Position numbers and translations under genes: made by a program. Positions 34,647-43,330 of a DNA stretch of 64,000 nucleotides are shown here, in pieces; position 1 is the first letter of the stretch; each line of letters begins with the position of its first letter. The DNA comes from Mesorhizobium_L sp035547755. GTDB taxonomy: Bacteria; Pseudomonadota; Alphaproteobacteria; Rhizobiales; Rhizobiaceae. The stretch covers positions 124,001 through 188,000 of the forward strand of contig DASZUG010000061.1 in the NCBI GenBank assembly GCA_035547755.1, written 5' to 3'. The notes below the pieces were generated by a model, which saw only the letters and a list, made by a program, of their open reading frames with translations, ran no database searches and was not told where the DNA came from.

Positions 34647-37019
34647 TTACGATGCCGTCTCCTTGTTCGCCGCTGCCGTGGCGCTATCGGATTTTCCCGA
34701 CCGTTCGGCTTCCCGCTCGGCTTCGCTGCGGCGCTGGCGCTCCCCCGCGACCAGCACGACGGGCGAGGCGCATCCGGCAAGGACCGCGCTTGCGGTTTCG
34801 CCGAAGAAAAGGTCGTCGCCGGAACGTTTCGATACGCCCATCACCACGAGCGCGGCGCCCTTCGCCGCTTCGCGGATGATGGCGTCGGCCGGAGCGCCGT
34901 GTGTTCGCATAGCGGTCTTGATCGGCACGCCGTAGCGGTCCGCAAGGCTGACGATATCCTTCAGCGCGGCTTCCTCGCGCCGGTGTGACAGGGATATTCG
35001 CGTTCCGAGTTCCTTGCCTCGTGGCGATACATAGAGGGCTTTGACGCGGGCGCGCTGCGGACGCGCGATCGCGAAAGCAAAATCTGCAGCCCGGCGCGCC
35101 ACCTCAGTGCCGTTGACCGGCACGAGAATGGTCGCACCCGGCGCGAGATCCGGCAGCTTCTCGGTTTTGCCGCCGCCCTTGACGACCAGGCAGAGCGGCC
35201 CGTCGAAGCCGCGCGTGATATCGCTCAGCCTTTTTGTGAACGCGCCCTTCGGCGTCAGCGCGCGGCCAATGCCGGCGAGCAGCAGATCGTAGCCCTTGCG
35301 CGCCTCCTCGGCGATGCTTTCGCCGGGCGCGCCGGATTCCGTCCGAGCGGTGAGGCGAACCTTGTCGACCGAGGTTTTCTCGTCCTTTTCGACGGCGCTG
35401 GCGCCCGCCTTGGCGCCTTTCTTCACCGCCGCGAGATGCCGTTCCTCGCCCTTCGACTTCGCCCCTTCCTCGCTGTCCTTTTCCAACCGGAGCACGGTCG
35501 TCGGCATGCCGCTCGACCCGCCTATCAGCCCGGCCAGATAGGCCGTGAGTCTGCCCGTCGCGCTGTCGTCCACCGCGAGCAGAAGGCGCTCCAGTTGCGA
35601 GACGAAACCGCGTTCGTCGAGCGTTTCGCGTTCGACGCGCTCCTTTTCCTCATCGCCCATGGGCAGGCGTCTCAACGCCCAGCGCAGCATCGGCGGCATG
35701 GCGAGCGTCGTCAGCACCGCCATTGTCACGATCATGGTGAAGAGATTGTGGGAGAGGATGTTCATCGACAGGCCGATCGAGGCGACGATCACCTCGGTCG
35801 AACCGCGCGCGTTCATGGCGCAGCCGACGGCAGTGGCCTCCTTCCGGTCCATGCCGGCGATTTCGCCGCCGATGAAGGCGCCGGCGAATTTGCCGACGCT
35901 GGCGATCAGGACGAGGCCGGCGGTCAGCAAGGCGAGCATCGGATCGGCAAGCACCGTGAGATCTGCCGAAAGCCCGGCCATGCCGAAGAAGACCGGCATG
36001 AAAAGCGCGGTGATGATGCCGCGCAGCTGCGCCTCGATATGGCCGGAAAGGATCGGCGATTCGCCGACGAGGATGCCCGCGACGAAGGCGCCGAGCACCG
36101 TATGGACGCCGATCAGGTCCGTCGTCATCGCCATCACGCCCATGACGAGCAGGATGACGGTGATGACGGCGAATTCGCTCTTCAGCGTATCGTTCGCCCA
36201 GCGGATCAGCTCGAAGACGATACGGCGGCCGAGCGTCAGACTGAAGACCATGAAGGCCGCGACCTCGATGATCGTCAAAGTGAGCGGCATGATTTTAAGG
36301 CTGCCATTGGTGGCGATGCCGAAGGTGACGGCCATGATGAGCCAGCCCACCGTATCCTCGATGATCGCCGAGGAGACGATGATCTGGCCGAGGTCGCGGC
36401 GCATGAAGCCCATTTCGCGGATGATGATGGCGACGATCTTCACGGAAGAGATCGAAAGAGCCGTGCCGATGAAGAGGCCGGCGACGACGCGCTCGGACGG
36501 CTCCGGAAGGAGAGAAGCGGGCAGGAACTGCGCCAGCGCGAAGCCGCAGGCGAATGGCACCGCGATGCCCGCAGCCGAGATCGAGATGCAGGCGGCGCCG
36601 ACGCGGCGCACCAGCCTGAGGTCGGTTTCCATGCCCGTCAGGAGCAGGAGAAGCAGGATGCCGAGCTGCGATACGGCATCGATCATGCTCTTCTGTTCGG
36701 GGTCGGAAGGGAAGACCATGTGCTGAACCGACGGCCACAGCCAGCCGAAGAGCGACGGACCGAGCAGGATGCCGCCGATCAGCTGGCCCATGACGGCGGG
36801 CTGGCCGATCCGCTCCATCAATTCGCCGAGACCGCGCCCGACGATGAGCAGCAGGATGATCTCGGCAACGAAAATGCCCTCCCGGGAACCGCCTATGCCG
36901 GAGGCCGTCCCCCCTCCCCCGCCAGACGCGGCGAGCGCTTCGCTCGAGGCGGGCAATAGGAAAACGGAGAGAAGGAGGACAAAAGGAAGAAGCTGTTTCG
37001 GGGGGCTCCTGAAATGCAT
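34647..37019 (-). CDS. CPA2 cation:proton antiporter with C-terminal universal-stress domains
   Basis: 790 residues. A signal-like N-terminus and a Gly-rich linker (SGGGGGTASG) precede about twelve TM helices of a Na+/H+ exchanger: RIGQPAVMGQLIGGILLGPSLFG and the central ISSAIIEDTVGWLIMA-type segment with acidic pair ED. After residue 470 come two Usp-like regions (LLLAVDDSATGR and ATILVPVNGTEVARRAADFAF with GASKRSGDD-type nucleotide loop as VVMGVSKRSGDDLF). It exchanges K+ or Na+ for protons and may be nucleotide regulated. GAAGGG precedes the start. Confidence 0.9.
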   Translation of the reverse strand: MHFRSPPKQLLPFVLLLSVFLLPASSEALAASGGGGGTASGIGGSREGIFVAEIILLLIVGRGLGELMERIGQPAVMGQLIGGILLGPSLFGWLWPSVQHMVFPSDPEQKSMIDAVSQLGILLLLLLTGMETDLRLVRRVGAACISISAAGIAVPFACGFALAQFLPASLLPEPSERVVAGLFIGTALSISSVKIVAIIIREMGFMRRDLGQIIVSSAIIEDTVGWLIMAVTFGIATNGSLKIMPLTLTIIEVAAFMVFSLTLGRRIVFELIRWANDTLKSEFAVITVILLVMGVMAMTTDLIGVHTVLGAFVAGILVGESPILSGHIEAQLRGIITALFMPVFFGMAGLSADLTVLADPMLALLTAGLVLIASVGKFAGAFIGGEIAGMDRKEATAVGCAMNARGSTEVIVASIGLSMNILSHNLFTMIVTMAVLTTLAMPPMLRWALRRLPMGDEEKERVERETLDERGFVSQLERLLLAVDDSATGRLTAYLAGLIGGSSGMPTTVLRLEKDSEEGAKSKGEERHLAAVKKGAKAGASAVEKDEKTSVDKVRLTARTESGAPGESIAEEARKGYDLLLAGIGRALTPKGAFTKRLSDITRGFDGPLCLVVKGGGKTEKLPDLAPGATILVPVNGTEVARRAADFAFAIARPQRARVKALYVSPRGKELGTRISLSHRREEAALKDIVSLADRYGVPIKTAMRTHGAPADAIIREAAKGAALVVMGVSKRSGDDLFFGETASAVLAGCASPVVLVAGERQRRSEAEREAERSGKSDSATAAANKETAS

Positions 37020-37218
37020 GAAATCCCTTCAAAGGTCGAACGCCGTCGCCAATAACGCGATCAGGCCGTTTTCCGTTGCGTCCCGGTTCTGACGGTCGGG
37101 CTGACTTATTCTTTCGGCAAATGCCGCGCGCGTCTATTCAAGTTTGCCGGGCGCTCTATGGTAGCTGTGAGAATGGATGCCGGCGGCCGGTATCTGTTGA
37201 ACCTTCGCGGAAAGGCGC

Positions 37219-37638
37219 ATGCAGCAAACCGTCATTACCCTGTCGACATCTGGCGCTGGTCTTTACGAATTCACGCGCGAGGCGAAACATTTTGTCGATC
37301 GCTCCGGCATTGACTCCGGATTGCTGACGCTCTTCGTGCGCCACACCTCCTGCTCTCTCCTCATCCAGGAAAACGCCGATCCCGATGTCAGGCGCGACCT
37401 CGACCAGTTTTTCCGTCATCTCGTGCCGCCGGCGGACGACCCCTCGATGGATTATCTCGTCCATCGTCTGGAAGGTCCTGACGACATGCCCGCCCATATC
37501 AAGGCGGCGCTGACGGCGGTCTCGCTTTCGGTGCCGGTTCTGGAGGGCAAGATGGCGCTCGGCACATGGCAGGGGCTTTATCTCTTCGAGCACCGCGACC
37601 GGCCGCACAGGCGGGAGATCGTCCTGCATCTCGCATAG
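37219..37638 (+). CDS. YjbQ family protein (UPF0047)
   Basis: 139 residues, the normal family length. LYEFTREAKHFVDRSGIDSGLLTLFVRHTSCSLLIQENADPDVRRDL and the histidine motifs YLVHRLEG and KMALGTWQGLYLFEHRDRPHRREI are diagnostic of YjbQ/secondary thiamine-phosphate synthase proteins. E. coli YjbQ has weak thiamine phosphate synthase activity; the physiological role is unsettled. GGAAAGG precedes the ATG. Divergent from the antiporter gene. Confidence 0.92.
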   Translation: MQQTVITLSTSGAGLYEFTREAKHFVDRSGIDSGLLTLFVRHTSCSLLIQENADPDVRRDLDQFFRHLVPPADDPSMDYLVHRLEGPDDMPAHIKAALTAVSLSVPVLEGKMALGTWQGLYLFEHRDRPHRREIVLHLA

Positions 37639-37715
37639 GCCCTCTGATCGCGCCCTATGCGCCAGGCGGCTTCCGCGCTAAAACCGTTTGATCAAATCAG
37701 AAGACGAGAAGGCCG

Positions 37716-38012
37716 ATGTCTCTTTTCAAGAAACTTTTCGGCGGCGGCGGGCAAGCCGGCGCCGACGCCCCGGCCGAACCGGCCGCCGGGCAGGAAATTG
37801 AACACAAGGGGTTCACGATCCGCGCCACCCCCTTCAAGGCGGAAGGCCAATTCCAGACCGCCGGCACCATCACGAAGGAAATCGACGGCGAGGTGAAGGA
37901 GCATAAATTCATCCGCGCCGATCGCTTCGCCTCGCTCGACGACGCCACCAGTCTCTCGCTCCGCAAGGGTCAGCAACTGGTGGACGAACAGGGAGACCGC
38001 ATCTTTAATTGA
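37716..38012 (+). CDS. HlyU family protein
   Basis: 98 residues. FKKLFGGGG at the N-terminus, then YKGF-like HKGFTIRATPFKAEGQFQTAG and HKFIRADRFASLDDA, the HlyU consensus. Vibrio HlyU is a regulator of haemolysin genes; alphaproteobacterial relatives are uncharacterised and have no clear DNA-binding helix-turn-helix in this sequence. AGAAGG precedes the start; 77 bases after yjbQ. Confidence 0.9.
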   Translation: MSLFKKLFGGGGQAGADAPAEPAAGQEIEHKGFTIRATPFKAEGQFQTAGTITKEIDGEVKEHKFIRADRFASLDDATSLSLRKGQQLVDEQGDRIFN

Positions 38013-38045
38013 GGCGTGGGCGCCTGGTCCTCACCTCATCCTGCT

Positions 38046-38480
38046 TCACGCCGCCTTCACGTCGACGATCTCGATATCGAAGACGAGATCGCGGCCGGCG
38101 AGCGGATGGTTCGCGTCGACGGTGACGGAGGAATCGTCGAGGTCGACCACGGTGAGGTTCACCGTGCGGCCATCGGCGGTATTGGCCTGGAGGCGGCTGC
38201 CGACATCGACGTCGACGCCGTCGGGAATGGCGGTGCGCGGAATGGCCTGCACCTGCGCGTCGTCGCGCGGGCCGTAGGCTTCCGCGGCGGGAACCGTCAC
38301 GGTCTCCTTGTCGCCGACATCCATGCCCTCGATGCTGCGCTCGAGGCCGCGGATGATCTGGCCGGCGCCCATCTCGAATTCGAGCGGCTCGCGCCCGTCG
38401 GAACTGTCGAAAGGCGTTCCGTCCATGAACTTGCCGGTATAGTGGATGCGCACGACATCTCCGTTCTTGATCTCGGTCAT
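38046..38480 (-). CDS. FKBP-type peptidyl-prolyl isomerase (SlyD-like)
   Basis: 144 residues. VVRIHYTGKFMDGTPFDSSDGREPLEFEMGAGQIIRGLERSIEGMDVGD is the SlyD/FkpB fold with the inserted-flap domain in the middle (about 70-120) and the return strand HPLAGRDLVFDIEIVDV. It lacks the histidine-rich metal tail of E. coli SlyD. It catalyses proline isomerisation and acts as a chaperone in the cytoplasm. GAGGAT precedes the start at 38480. Confidence 0.94.
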   Translation of the reverse strand: MTEIKNGDVVRIHYTGKFMDGTPFDSSDGREPLEFEMGAGQIIRGLERSIEGMDVGDKETVTVPAAEAYGPRDDAQVQAIPRTAIPDGVDVDVGSRLQANTADGRTVNLTVVDLDDSSVTVDANHPLAGRDLVFDIEIVDVKAA

Positions 38481-38645
38481 GTCTGGATCCTCGTTTTGCT
38501 TGGCTGATAATCGTGACGCCCGCGATCTCGCATCGGCGTCGGCGAAAAGGGCCGCAAGATCGGAAGGCGGCCTCTCCCGCAGATAGGTCGAAACAAGTGG
38601 ATGTAAACCCCGGAGAAGGGGCATGCCGCCCCTTCCCCGGCCGGA

Positions 38646-39041
38646 TCAGCGCCCGTATTGCTCGTCCGTCACATGCTCCATCCAGGTGACGGGCGAGCCG
38701 TCCAGCTTTTCCTGGATGGCGATGTGGGTCATCGCGGTGGTCGGGCTTGCGCCATGCCAATGCTTTTCGCCGGGCGCGAACCAGACCACGTCGCCGGGGC
38801 GGATTTCCTCGATTGGCCCGCCCTCGCGCTGCACCCGGCCGCAGCCGGCCGTGACGATCAGCGTCTGGCCGAGCGGGTGCGTGTGCCATGCCGTGCGCGC
38901 GCCGGGCTCGAAGGTGACGCTGGCGCCGGCCACGCGCGCCGGTTCGGAAGGGCTCATCAGAGGGTCGATGCGCACCGTGCCGGTGAAATACTCGGCCGAC
39001 CCCCTGGCGGAAGGCTGCGAACCGCTGCGCTTGATCTCCAT
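38646..39041 (-). CDS. Cupin protein of the (R)-hydroxynitrile lyase type
   Basis: 131 residues, single cupin barrel. Metal ligands H53, H55 and Q59 (AWHTHPLGQT) and H94 (GEKHWHG) are all present, at the same numbers I recall for the manganese-dependent hydroxynitrile lyase of Granulicella (GtHNL), which has the same length and a very similar reading including VTAGCG, REGG, MTHIAIQE and WMEHVTDEQY. Such enzymes can form or cleave mandelonitrile, but the biological substrate is unknown; many relatives are annotated only as cupin or carboxymuconolactone-associated proteins. AGGAGG lies 6 bases before the start. Confidence 0.9.
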   Translation of the reverse strand: MEIKRSGSQPSARGSAEYFTGTVRIDPLMSPSEPARVAGASVTFEPGARTAWHTHPLGQTLIVTAGCGRVQREGGPIEEIRPGDVVWFAPGEKHWHGASPTTAMTHIAIQEKLDGSPVTWMEHVTDEQYGR

Positions 39042-39062
39042 TCCGGACCTCCTAGCTCCCTG

Positions 39063-39905
39063 TTACGAATACGCCATGAATACCGGAACCTCGGCCTTTT
39101 CCAGGATATGGCGCGTGGCGCCGCCGAAAATGATCTGCCGCAGCCGGCTTTGGGTATAGGCGCCCTTGATCAGGAGGTCGCAGCCGAGCGCGCGAGCCTC
39201 GTCGAGGATCGTTTCGCCAGCGCTGCGCGAACCGGGGGCGACGTTCATGGTGCGGGCCTTGATGCCGTTTATGCCGAGATAGGCCGCGAGATCCTCGCCC
39301 GACGGGCCGGGCACGCCGGAGCCTTCCACGGTGAGCACGACGACATCGTCGGCCTGCGCCAGGACGCGAAGCGCGAGCGCGACGGCATGCGCCGTTTCCG
39401 GGCTCTGGTTCCAGGCGATGACGACCCTCCTGCCTATGCTTTCCGGTTTTTCCGGCGGCGCGATCAGTACCGGGCGGCCGCTTTCGAAAAGCGCGGCGTC
39501 GAGAGTGAGTGCGCGCGGCCCCGACATTTGCTGCCCCGCCCGCCCGACGACGGTGATGTCGTAGACACGGCCGAGATAGCCTACCATGTGATCGCCGGCC
39601 GGCACATTGTCCTTCCAACTCCATGAAGGGCCTTCGACGCTTTCGGCGGCCGGGGCTATCTTTTCCCTGCCCATGAAGGAATGGAAATGGGCGCGCGCCT
39701 GGGCGCTCCTCTCTTCATTGTGCTCCACCAGCGGCTCGTAGATGATCGAGGCGCCGACGACATCGGCGGCAAGGAAAGGCGTCGTCGCCGGCGCCAGCGC
39801 GAAGCCGGTCATGCGGCTGCCGAAGATGCGGGCGAAAAGAAGAGCGGTCGCGAGGATGGTCTCGGTGCGGTCATGGTGCTCGACGGGAACAAGGATCGAT
39901 TTCAT
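39063..39905 (-). CDS. Universal stress protein (tandem UspA domains)
   Basis: 280 residues with two Usp domains (about 1-140 and 155-280). The first begins MKSILVPVEHHDRTETILATAL. The second has VVIAWNQSPETAHAVALAL and ends GCDLLIKGAYTQSRLRQIIFGGATRHILEKAEVPVF, containing the ATP-binding G-x2-G-x9-G-type loop. Stress-responsive nucleotide-binding protein of the cytoplasm. 21 bases upstream of the cupin gene on the same strand, so they may be co-transcribed. Confidence 0.92.
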   Translation of the reverse strand: MKSILVPVEHHDRTETILATALLFARIFGSRMTGFALAPATTPFLAADVVGASIIYEPLVEHNEERSAQARAHFHSFMGREKIAPAAESVEGPSWSWKDNVPAGDHMVGYLGRVYDITVVGRAGQQMSGPRALTLDAALFESGRPVLIAPPEKPESIGRRVVIAWNQSPETAHAVALALRVLAQADDVVVLTVEGSGVPGPSGEDLAAYLGINGIKARTMNVAPGSRSAGETILDEARALGCDLLIKGAYTQSRLRQIIFGGATRHILEKAEVPVFMAYS

Positions 39906-40256
39906 GGTTCACCCGGTTCTGGCGCACCGGCCGTGGCCGGTCGCGGGTTGATCGAAAGGTCCACTGCCATTTTGCCCCCGAGAGGATGCTGCTGTACAGG
40001 ATAAAGCGCGGATTTCCTGCGCTTTCCCGCCTGAGGCGCACATACCGCCCTCCCTTTCGTCCGTCGGTTATGGTCCGCTCATTTCCGAGAAAGCTCTCTC
40101 AAAAGCCCTTTCCCGCTGTTCGCGCCCTAACTACGCCAAGGTTCCTGCGAAAATCGCACATGGACCGCTTGGGAGGAGAAGCCGCGGCGAAACGGCCGTT
40201 TCGTCAATTGCAATGACTGGGGCCAGCCCCTGGGAACATCGGAAAGGATGACCCTC
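39906..40256. other. Gene-free divergent region between UspA and GH16 genes
   Basis: 351 bases without supported coding. A small stem (AAAGCGC at 40003-40009 with GCGCTTT at 40019-40025) is visible. It must hold promoters for both flanking genes; none can be assigned by eye. Confidence 0.4.
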
Positions 40257-41123
40257 ATGAGCGCCAATCCCGCCACCGTAAACCGCGTCCCCTCCTCCGC
40301 CAGCGAAAGAGGGAAAAGCCGCGCCATGCCTTCCGGCCTCCATGTCGCGCTGGCGGTTCCGGCATTTTTCCTCTGCCTCTCAGCGCCTTCCTTCGCCGCC
40401 GGAACGCAGCCGGAAACCGCTGGAAAAGCCCAGCCCTTTCTCGACAATTTCGACACGCTCGATCGGAGACGATGGTACATCTCGGACAGCTGGACGAACG
40501 GGTCACATCAAAACTGCACCTGGTCCAAGGATGAGGTGAAGGACAAGGATGGCCATCTCGTTCTCAGCTTCGACAAGAAGACCTATAAGGATCGCGCCTA
40601 TTCCTGCGCCGAGATCCAGACGAAAAAGCGCTTCTCCTATGGCGTCTATGAGGCGCGGATGAAGACAGGCACCGGTTCCGGGCTGAATGCTGCTTTCTTC
40701 ACCTTCATCGGATCCGCCGACAAACAGCCGCATGACGAGATCGATTTCGAGGCGCTGACGAAGAATCCGGACAAGGTGCAGGTCAACGCATTCGCTGGCG
40801 GCAAGGGCAAGAACGAGAAGCTGGTCGACGTGAAGGGCGGTACGAATGCGGCGTTCCACGACTACGCCTTCGTCTGGGAGCCGGACCGTATTCGCTGGTA
40901 TGTCGACGGCAAGCTGGTGAATACGATCACCGATCCGGCGAAAATCCCCACCCATCCGCAGAAGATCTTCTTCAGCCTGTGGGGGAGCGACAACATGACC
41001 GGCTGGATGGGCAAGTTCAGCGATCCCGGCCACCCGGTGACGCTGGAGGTCGACCGCGTCGCCTTCACGCCGCTCGGCCAGCCCTGCCAGTTCGAGGGCT
41101 CGCTCGCCTGCAATTTGCATTGA
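40257..41123 (+). CDS. Secreted GH16 endo-beta-glucanase, ExoK-like
   Basis: 288 residues. A signal peptide (SGLHVALAVPAFFLCLSAPSFAAG) precedes a GH16 jelly roll. The catalytic motif HDEIDFE gives nucleophile E161, helper D163 and acid/base E165, and WYVDGKLV and FSLWGSDNMTGWMG line the glucan cleft. ExoK of S. meliloti trims nascent succinoglycan. In S. meliloti exoK lies inside the exo cluster, whereas here it is about 11 kb from exoQ. AAAGGA lies 8 bases before the ATG at 40257; 40248 is an alternative start. Confidence 0.9.
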   Translation: MSANPATVNRVPSSASERGKSRAMPSGLHVALAVPAFFLCLSAPSFAAGTQPETAGKAQPFLDNFDTLDRRRWYISDSWTNGSHQNCTWSKDEVKDKDGHLVLSFDKKTYKDRAYSCAEIQTKKRFSYGVYEARMKTGTGSGLNAAFFTFIGSADKQPHDEIDFEALTKNPDKVQVNAFAGGKGKNEKLVDVKGGTNAAFHDYAFVWEPDRIRWYVDGKLVNTITDPAKIPTHPQKIFFSLWGSDNMTGWMGKFSDPGHPVTLEVDRVAFTPLGQPCQFEGSLACNLH

Positions 41124-41379
41124 GGAGGAGGATGGACCCGACTGGTGGAGGGACAACCAGCCGGGTCCGGCGCCGTGCCCCCGGATTTCGCCGGGGACGG
41201 GGCAGGGAACTGCGGACGCTGGGATTGTTTGGCGCCCGTCACAGCCGGAACACACCGCAGCGCTATTGGTTCCCTTAGACCGAAAGAACGGCAAAGATCG
41301 GGCAGCCCTGCCGGTCAAAGGCAAAAATTGTCGCAGGGCAAAGCTTGACGCATGCCCGCCGGGGACCACACAAAAGCCC

Positions 41380-41826
41380 ATGACCGATCCTTTCTGGAAG
41401 ACAAAGACGCTGGAAGAGCTCTCGCCGAACGAGTGGGAAGCGCTTTGCGACGGCTGCGGAAAATGCTGCCTCGCCAAGCTGGAAGAGGAGGACACCGGCG
41501 AACTGCACTGGACGAGCATCGCCTGCCGGCTGTTCGATCAGGGTACTTGCCGCTGTGCCGACTATGCCAACCGGCTGGCGCGCGTGCCGGATTGCATCGG
41601 CCTGACGCCCGAGACGGTGCGCTCAATCAGCTGGCTGCCTTCCACCTGCGCCTACCGGCTGGTCGCGGAGGGAAAGGACCTCTTTTGGTGGCACCATCTC
41701 GTCTCCGGCTCGCGCCGAACGGTGCACGAGGCCGGCATTTCGATCCGGGGCCGGGTCACGGCGCTCGAAGACGAGATGGAAGAGGTGGAGGACTATTTCG
41801 ACCACGTCCTCGAGGCGGAGCCGTGA
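41380..41826 (+). CDS. YcgN family cysteine-cluster protein (UPF0260)
   Basis: 148 residues. Cysteines form the family pattern: LCDGCGKCCLAKLE, IACRLFDQGTCRCADY and PDCIGLTP, followed by LPSTCAYR. Proteins of this family are thought to bind a metal or an iron-sulphur cluster through the Cx2Cx2-3C motifs; function unknown. The C-terminus is acidic (EDEMEEVEDYFDHV). The ATG at 41380 has only a distant GGGGA, so the start is moderately sure. The 256 bases between it and the GH16 gene hold no other gene I can support. Confidence 0.9.
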   Translation: MTDPFWKTKTLEELSPNEWEALCDGCGKCCLAKLEEEDTGELHWTSIACRLFDQGTCRCADYANRLARVPDCIGLTPETVRSISWLPSTCAYRLVAEGKDLFWWHHLVSGSRRTVHEAGISIRGRVTALEDEMEEVEDYFDHVLEAEP

Positions 41827-41890
41827 TCCCGGCGGCGCTACCTGAGCAGCCCTGCCACGCCTCGCCTACGGGATGGAGTGGACCCCTACC

Positions 41891-42601
41891 CTACTGATCG
41901 AGTTCGAAGGTCATCGAGACCGTGACGCGATAATTATTCTCGCCGGGCGCCACCGGCGCCGCTTCGGCCGCCGCGAAGGTCTTCGCCCGCATCGGCACCG
42001 GGCGCGGCGCATAGGATTGCTCCGAGATCTGCAGCACCTTGCCGACCCTGACGTCGGCTGCCTCTGCCAGCGTATGCGCCTTCTTCACGGCATCGGCCAC
42101 CGCACGCTTGCGCGCCTCGGTTGTCGCGGCGGAAGGGTCCTCATTGGCGAAGTCGATGGCGCCATCCTCGTTGACCCCGAGTTGGACCGCCTTATCGATC
42201 ACCGCGCCGACCTTGCCGATGTCGCGCACCCGGACCGTCAGCGTGTTCGCCACCTGATAGGCGACGATCTTCGCCGGCTCGTCCGGCTTGTGGGGTGTGA
42301 CGTTGGAATAGCGCGGCGCGATCGAGAGGTTCGCCGTTTGCAGGTCGCGGTCCGCGATGCCGGCCGCCTTCAACGCGGCCATCACATCGCCCATGGCCTC
42401 GTTGTCGGCATTGAGCGCCTCGCTTGCGGTGGGCGCCTCGCGCATCACCGTCAAGGTTAGTATGGCAAGGTCCGGCTTCACCGCCATCTCGCCCTCGCCG
42501 GTAACGACGATGCGCGGCGCGGGCTGATGTTCCGCCGCGAACGCGGCGCCTGGAACAGCCAGCGCCAAAACCAGCGCCAAGGTCGTCGAAATCCGTTTCA
42601 T
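41891..42601 (-). CDS. SIMPL domain (DUF541/YggE) periplasmic protein
   Basis: 236 residues with a Sec signal (MKRISTTLALVLALAVPGAAFA) and the DUF541 pattern: RIVVTGEGEMAVKPDLAILTLTV, LQTANLSIAPRYSNV, YQVANTLTVRVRDIGKVGAVIDKAV and ARKRAVADAVKKAHTLAEAADVRVGKV. YggE relatives are linked to oxidative stress tolerance; the molecular role is not known. GGGAGA precedes the start. Confidence 0.92.
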   Translation of the reverse strand: MKRISTTLALVLALAVPGAAFAAEHQPAPRIVVTGEGEMAVKPDLAILTLTVMREAPTASEALNADNEAMGDVMAALKAAGIADRDLQTANLSIAPRYSNVTPHKPDEPAKIVAYQVANTLTVRVRDIGKVGAVIDKAVQLGVNEDGAIDFANEDPSAATTEARKRAVADAVKKAHTLAEAADVRVGKVLQISEQSYAPRPVPMRAKTFAAAEAAPVAPGENNYRVTVSMTFELDQ

Positions 42602-42716
42602 GGAAGAGTCTCCCGGTTGCCTTTACCCCTTCAACCGTGGCGTTAGGGGAAGAATATGGGTGGAATACGGCGTGCGCTTGTCTCTTGTGGAAAAAGCCTT
42701 TAAGGCGACGCTGGTG

Positions 42717-42792
42717 GGGCCTGTAGCTCAATGGTTAGAGCCGGCGGCTCATAACCGCTTGGTTGGGGGTTCGAGTCCCTCCGGGCCCACCA
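42717..42792 (+). tRNA. tRNA-Ile2 (CAT anticodon, lysidine type)
   Basis: 76 bases with encoded CCA. Acceptor GGGCCTG/CGGGCCC, D-arm GCTCAATGGTTAGAGC, anticodon stem GCGG/CCGC around CTCATAA, T-arm GGGGG-TTCGAGT-CCCTC. The CAT anticodon could mean Met, but the anticodon arm and following GCTTGGT match tRNA-Ile2 (E. coli ileX: same CTCATAA context and variable loop) rather than elongator Met, so C34 is expected to be converted to lysidine by TilS to read AUA. Confidence 0.88.
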
Positions 42793-42838
42793 GTTCGATT
42801 TTCAGCCATTGATTTTGTTGCGCTTTTTGCCGTTTTTT

Positions 42839-42873
42839 GTCCCACTTTTCTCAACCCCGTTCTTGAGTGGGAC
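42839..42873 (+). terminator. Hairpin downstream of tRNA-Ile2
   Basis: GTCCCA (42839-42844) pairs with TGGGAC (42868-42873), and inside it CTCAA (42850-42854) pairs with TTGAG (42863-42867). An AATTTT run follows. It may end the tRNA transcript about 45 bases after the CCA. Confidence 0.45.
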
Positions 42874-43061
42874 AATTTTGGCGCGTTTTTGTTTCGTCAG
42901 AAGCTTATGAATGGCGCCGGCGGCCAAGCGGGGGGACTCGGTGGAGATTGCTTGGCCGCCGGCGGCACCCGATGCGGCGGGTGCTCTCTGATGCGGCCTT
43001 GGGGGTGGGAGCCGCACAAAAAGTGGTGCAGCGAGGCTGGCTCGCCCTGATGGAAGGTTCC

Positions 43062-43319
43062 TTACTGATCCGACCCCGAAGGCGTGGCCGCAACGTGATG
43101 CTTGGCCGCTTCTTCCTGGCGCTTCTTCGCCAGCTTCCGTTCCTTGGCAAGGTGATGTCCCGCAACGCAACCCGCAGCGGCGCCCAGGATGGCGTGGTGA
43201 TGGGCATAGTGTCCCGCAACTCCGCCAGCAACCGCGCCGGAAACGCAGCCAATGGCATGAGCCTGTGAGGACGGGCCGAAAACGCTCAGGATTGAACAGG
43301 CGACAAACAACCTGCGCAT
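43062..43319 (-). CDS. Small secreted Gly/His-rich protein
   Basis: 85 residues from ATG 43319, with a signal peptide (LFVACSILSVFGPSSQAHA) and a mature part GCVSGAVAGGVAGHYAHHHAI followed by a basic tail. The alternating G/A with GxxxG spacing resembles glycine-zipper proteins, and six histidines cluster in the middle. Not recognised further. 11 bases downstream of the next small gene on the same strand, so probably co-transcribed. Confidence 0.7.
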   Translation of the reverse strand: MRRLFVACSILSVFGPSSQAHAIGCVSGAVAGGVAGHYAHHHAILGAAAGCVAGHHLAKERKLAKKRQEEAAKHHVAATPSGSDQ

Positions 43320-43330
43320 GGAAAACCTCA

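Noticed and set aside
35436..36959. 507-codon plus-strand open frame opposite the antiporter
   Set aside because: Antisense shadow; the minus strand has clear antiporter helices and Usp motifs.
42717..42792. Elongator tRNA-Met for the CAT anticodon gene
   Set aside because: The anticodon arm and variable loop follow tRNA-Ile2 rather than elongator Met; the presence of tilS elsewhere would settle it.
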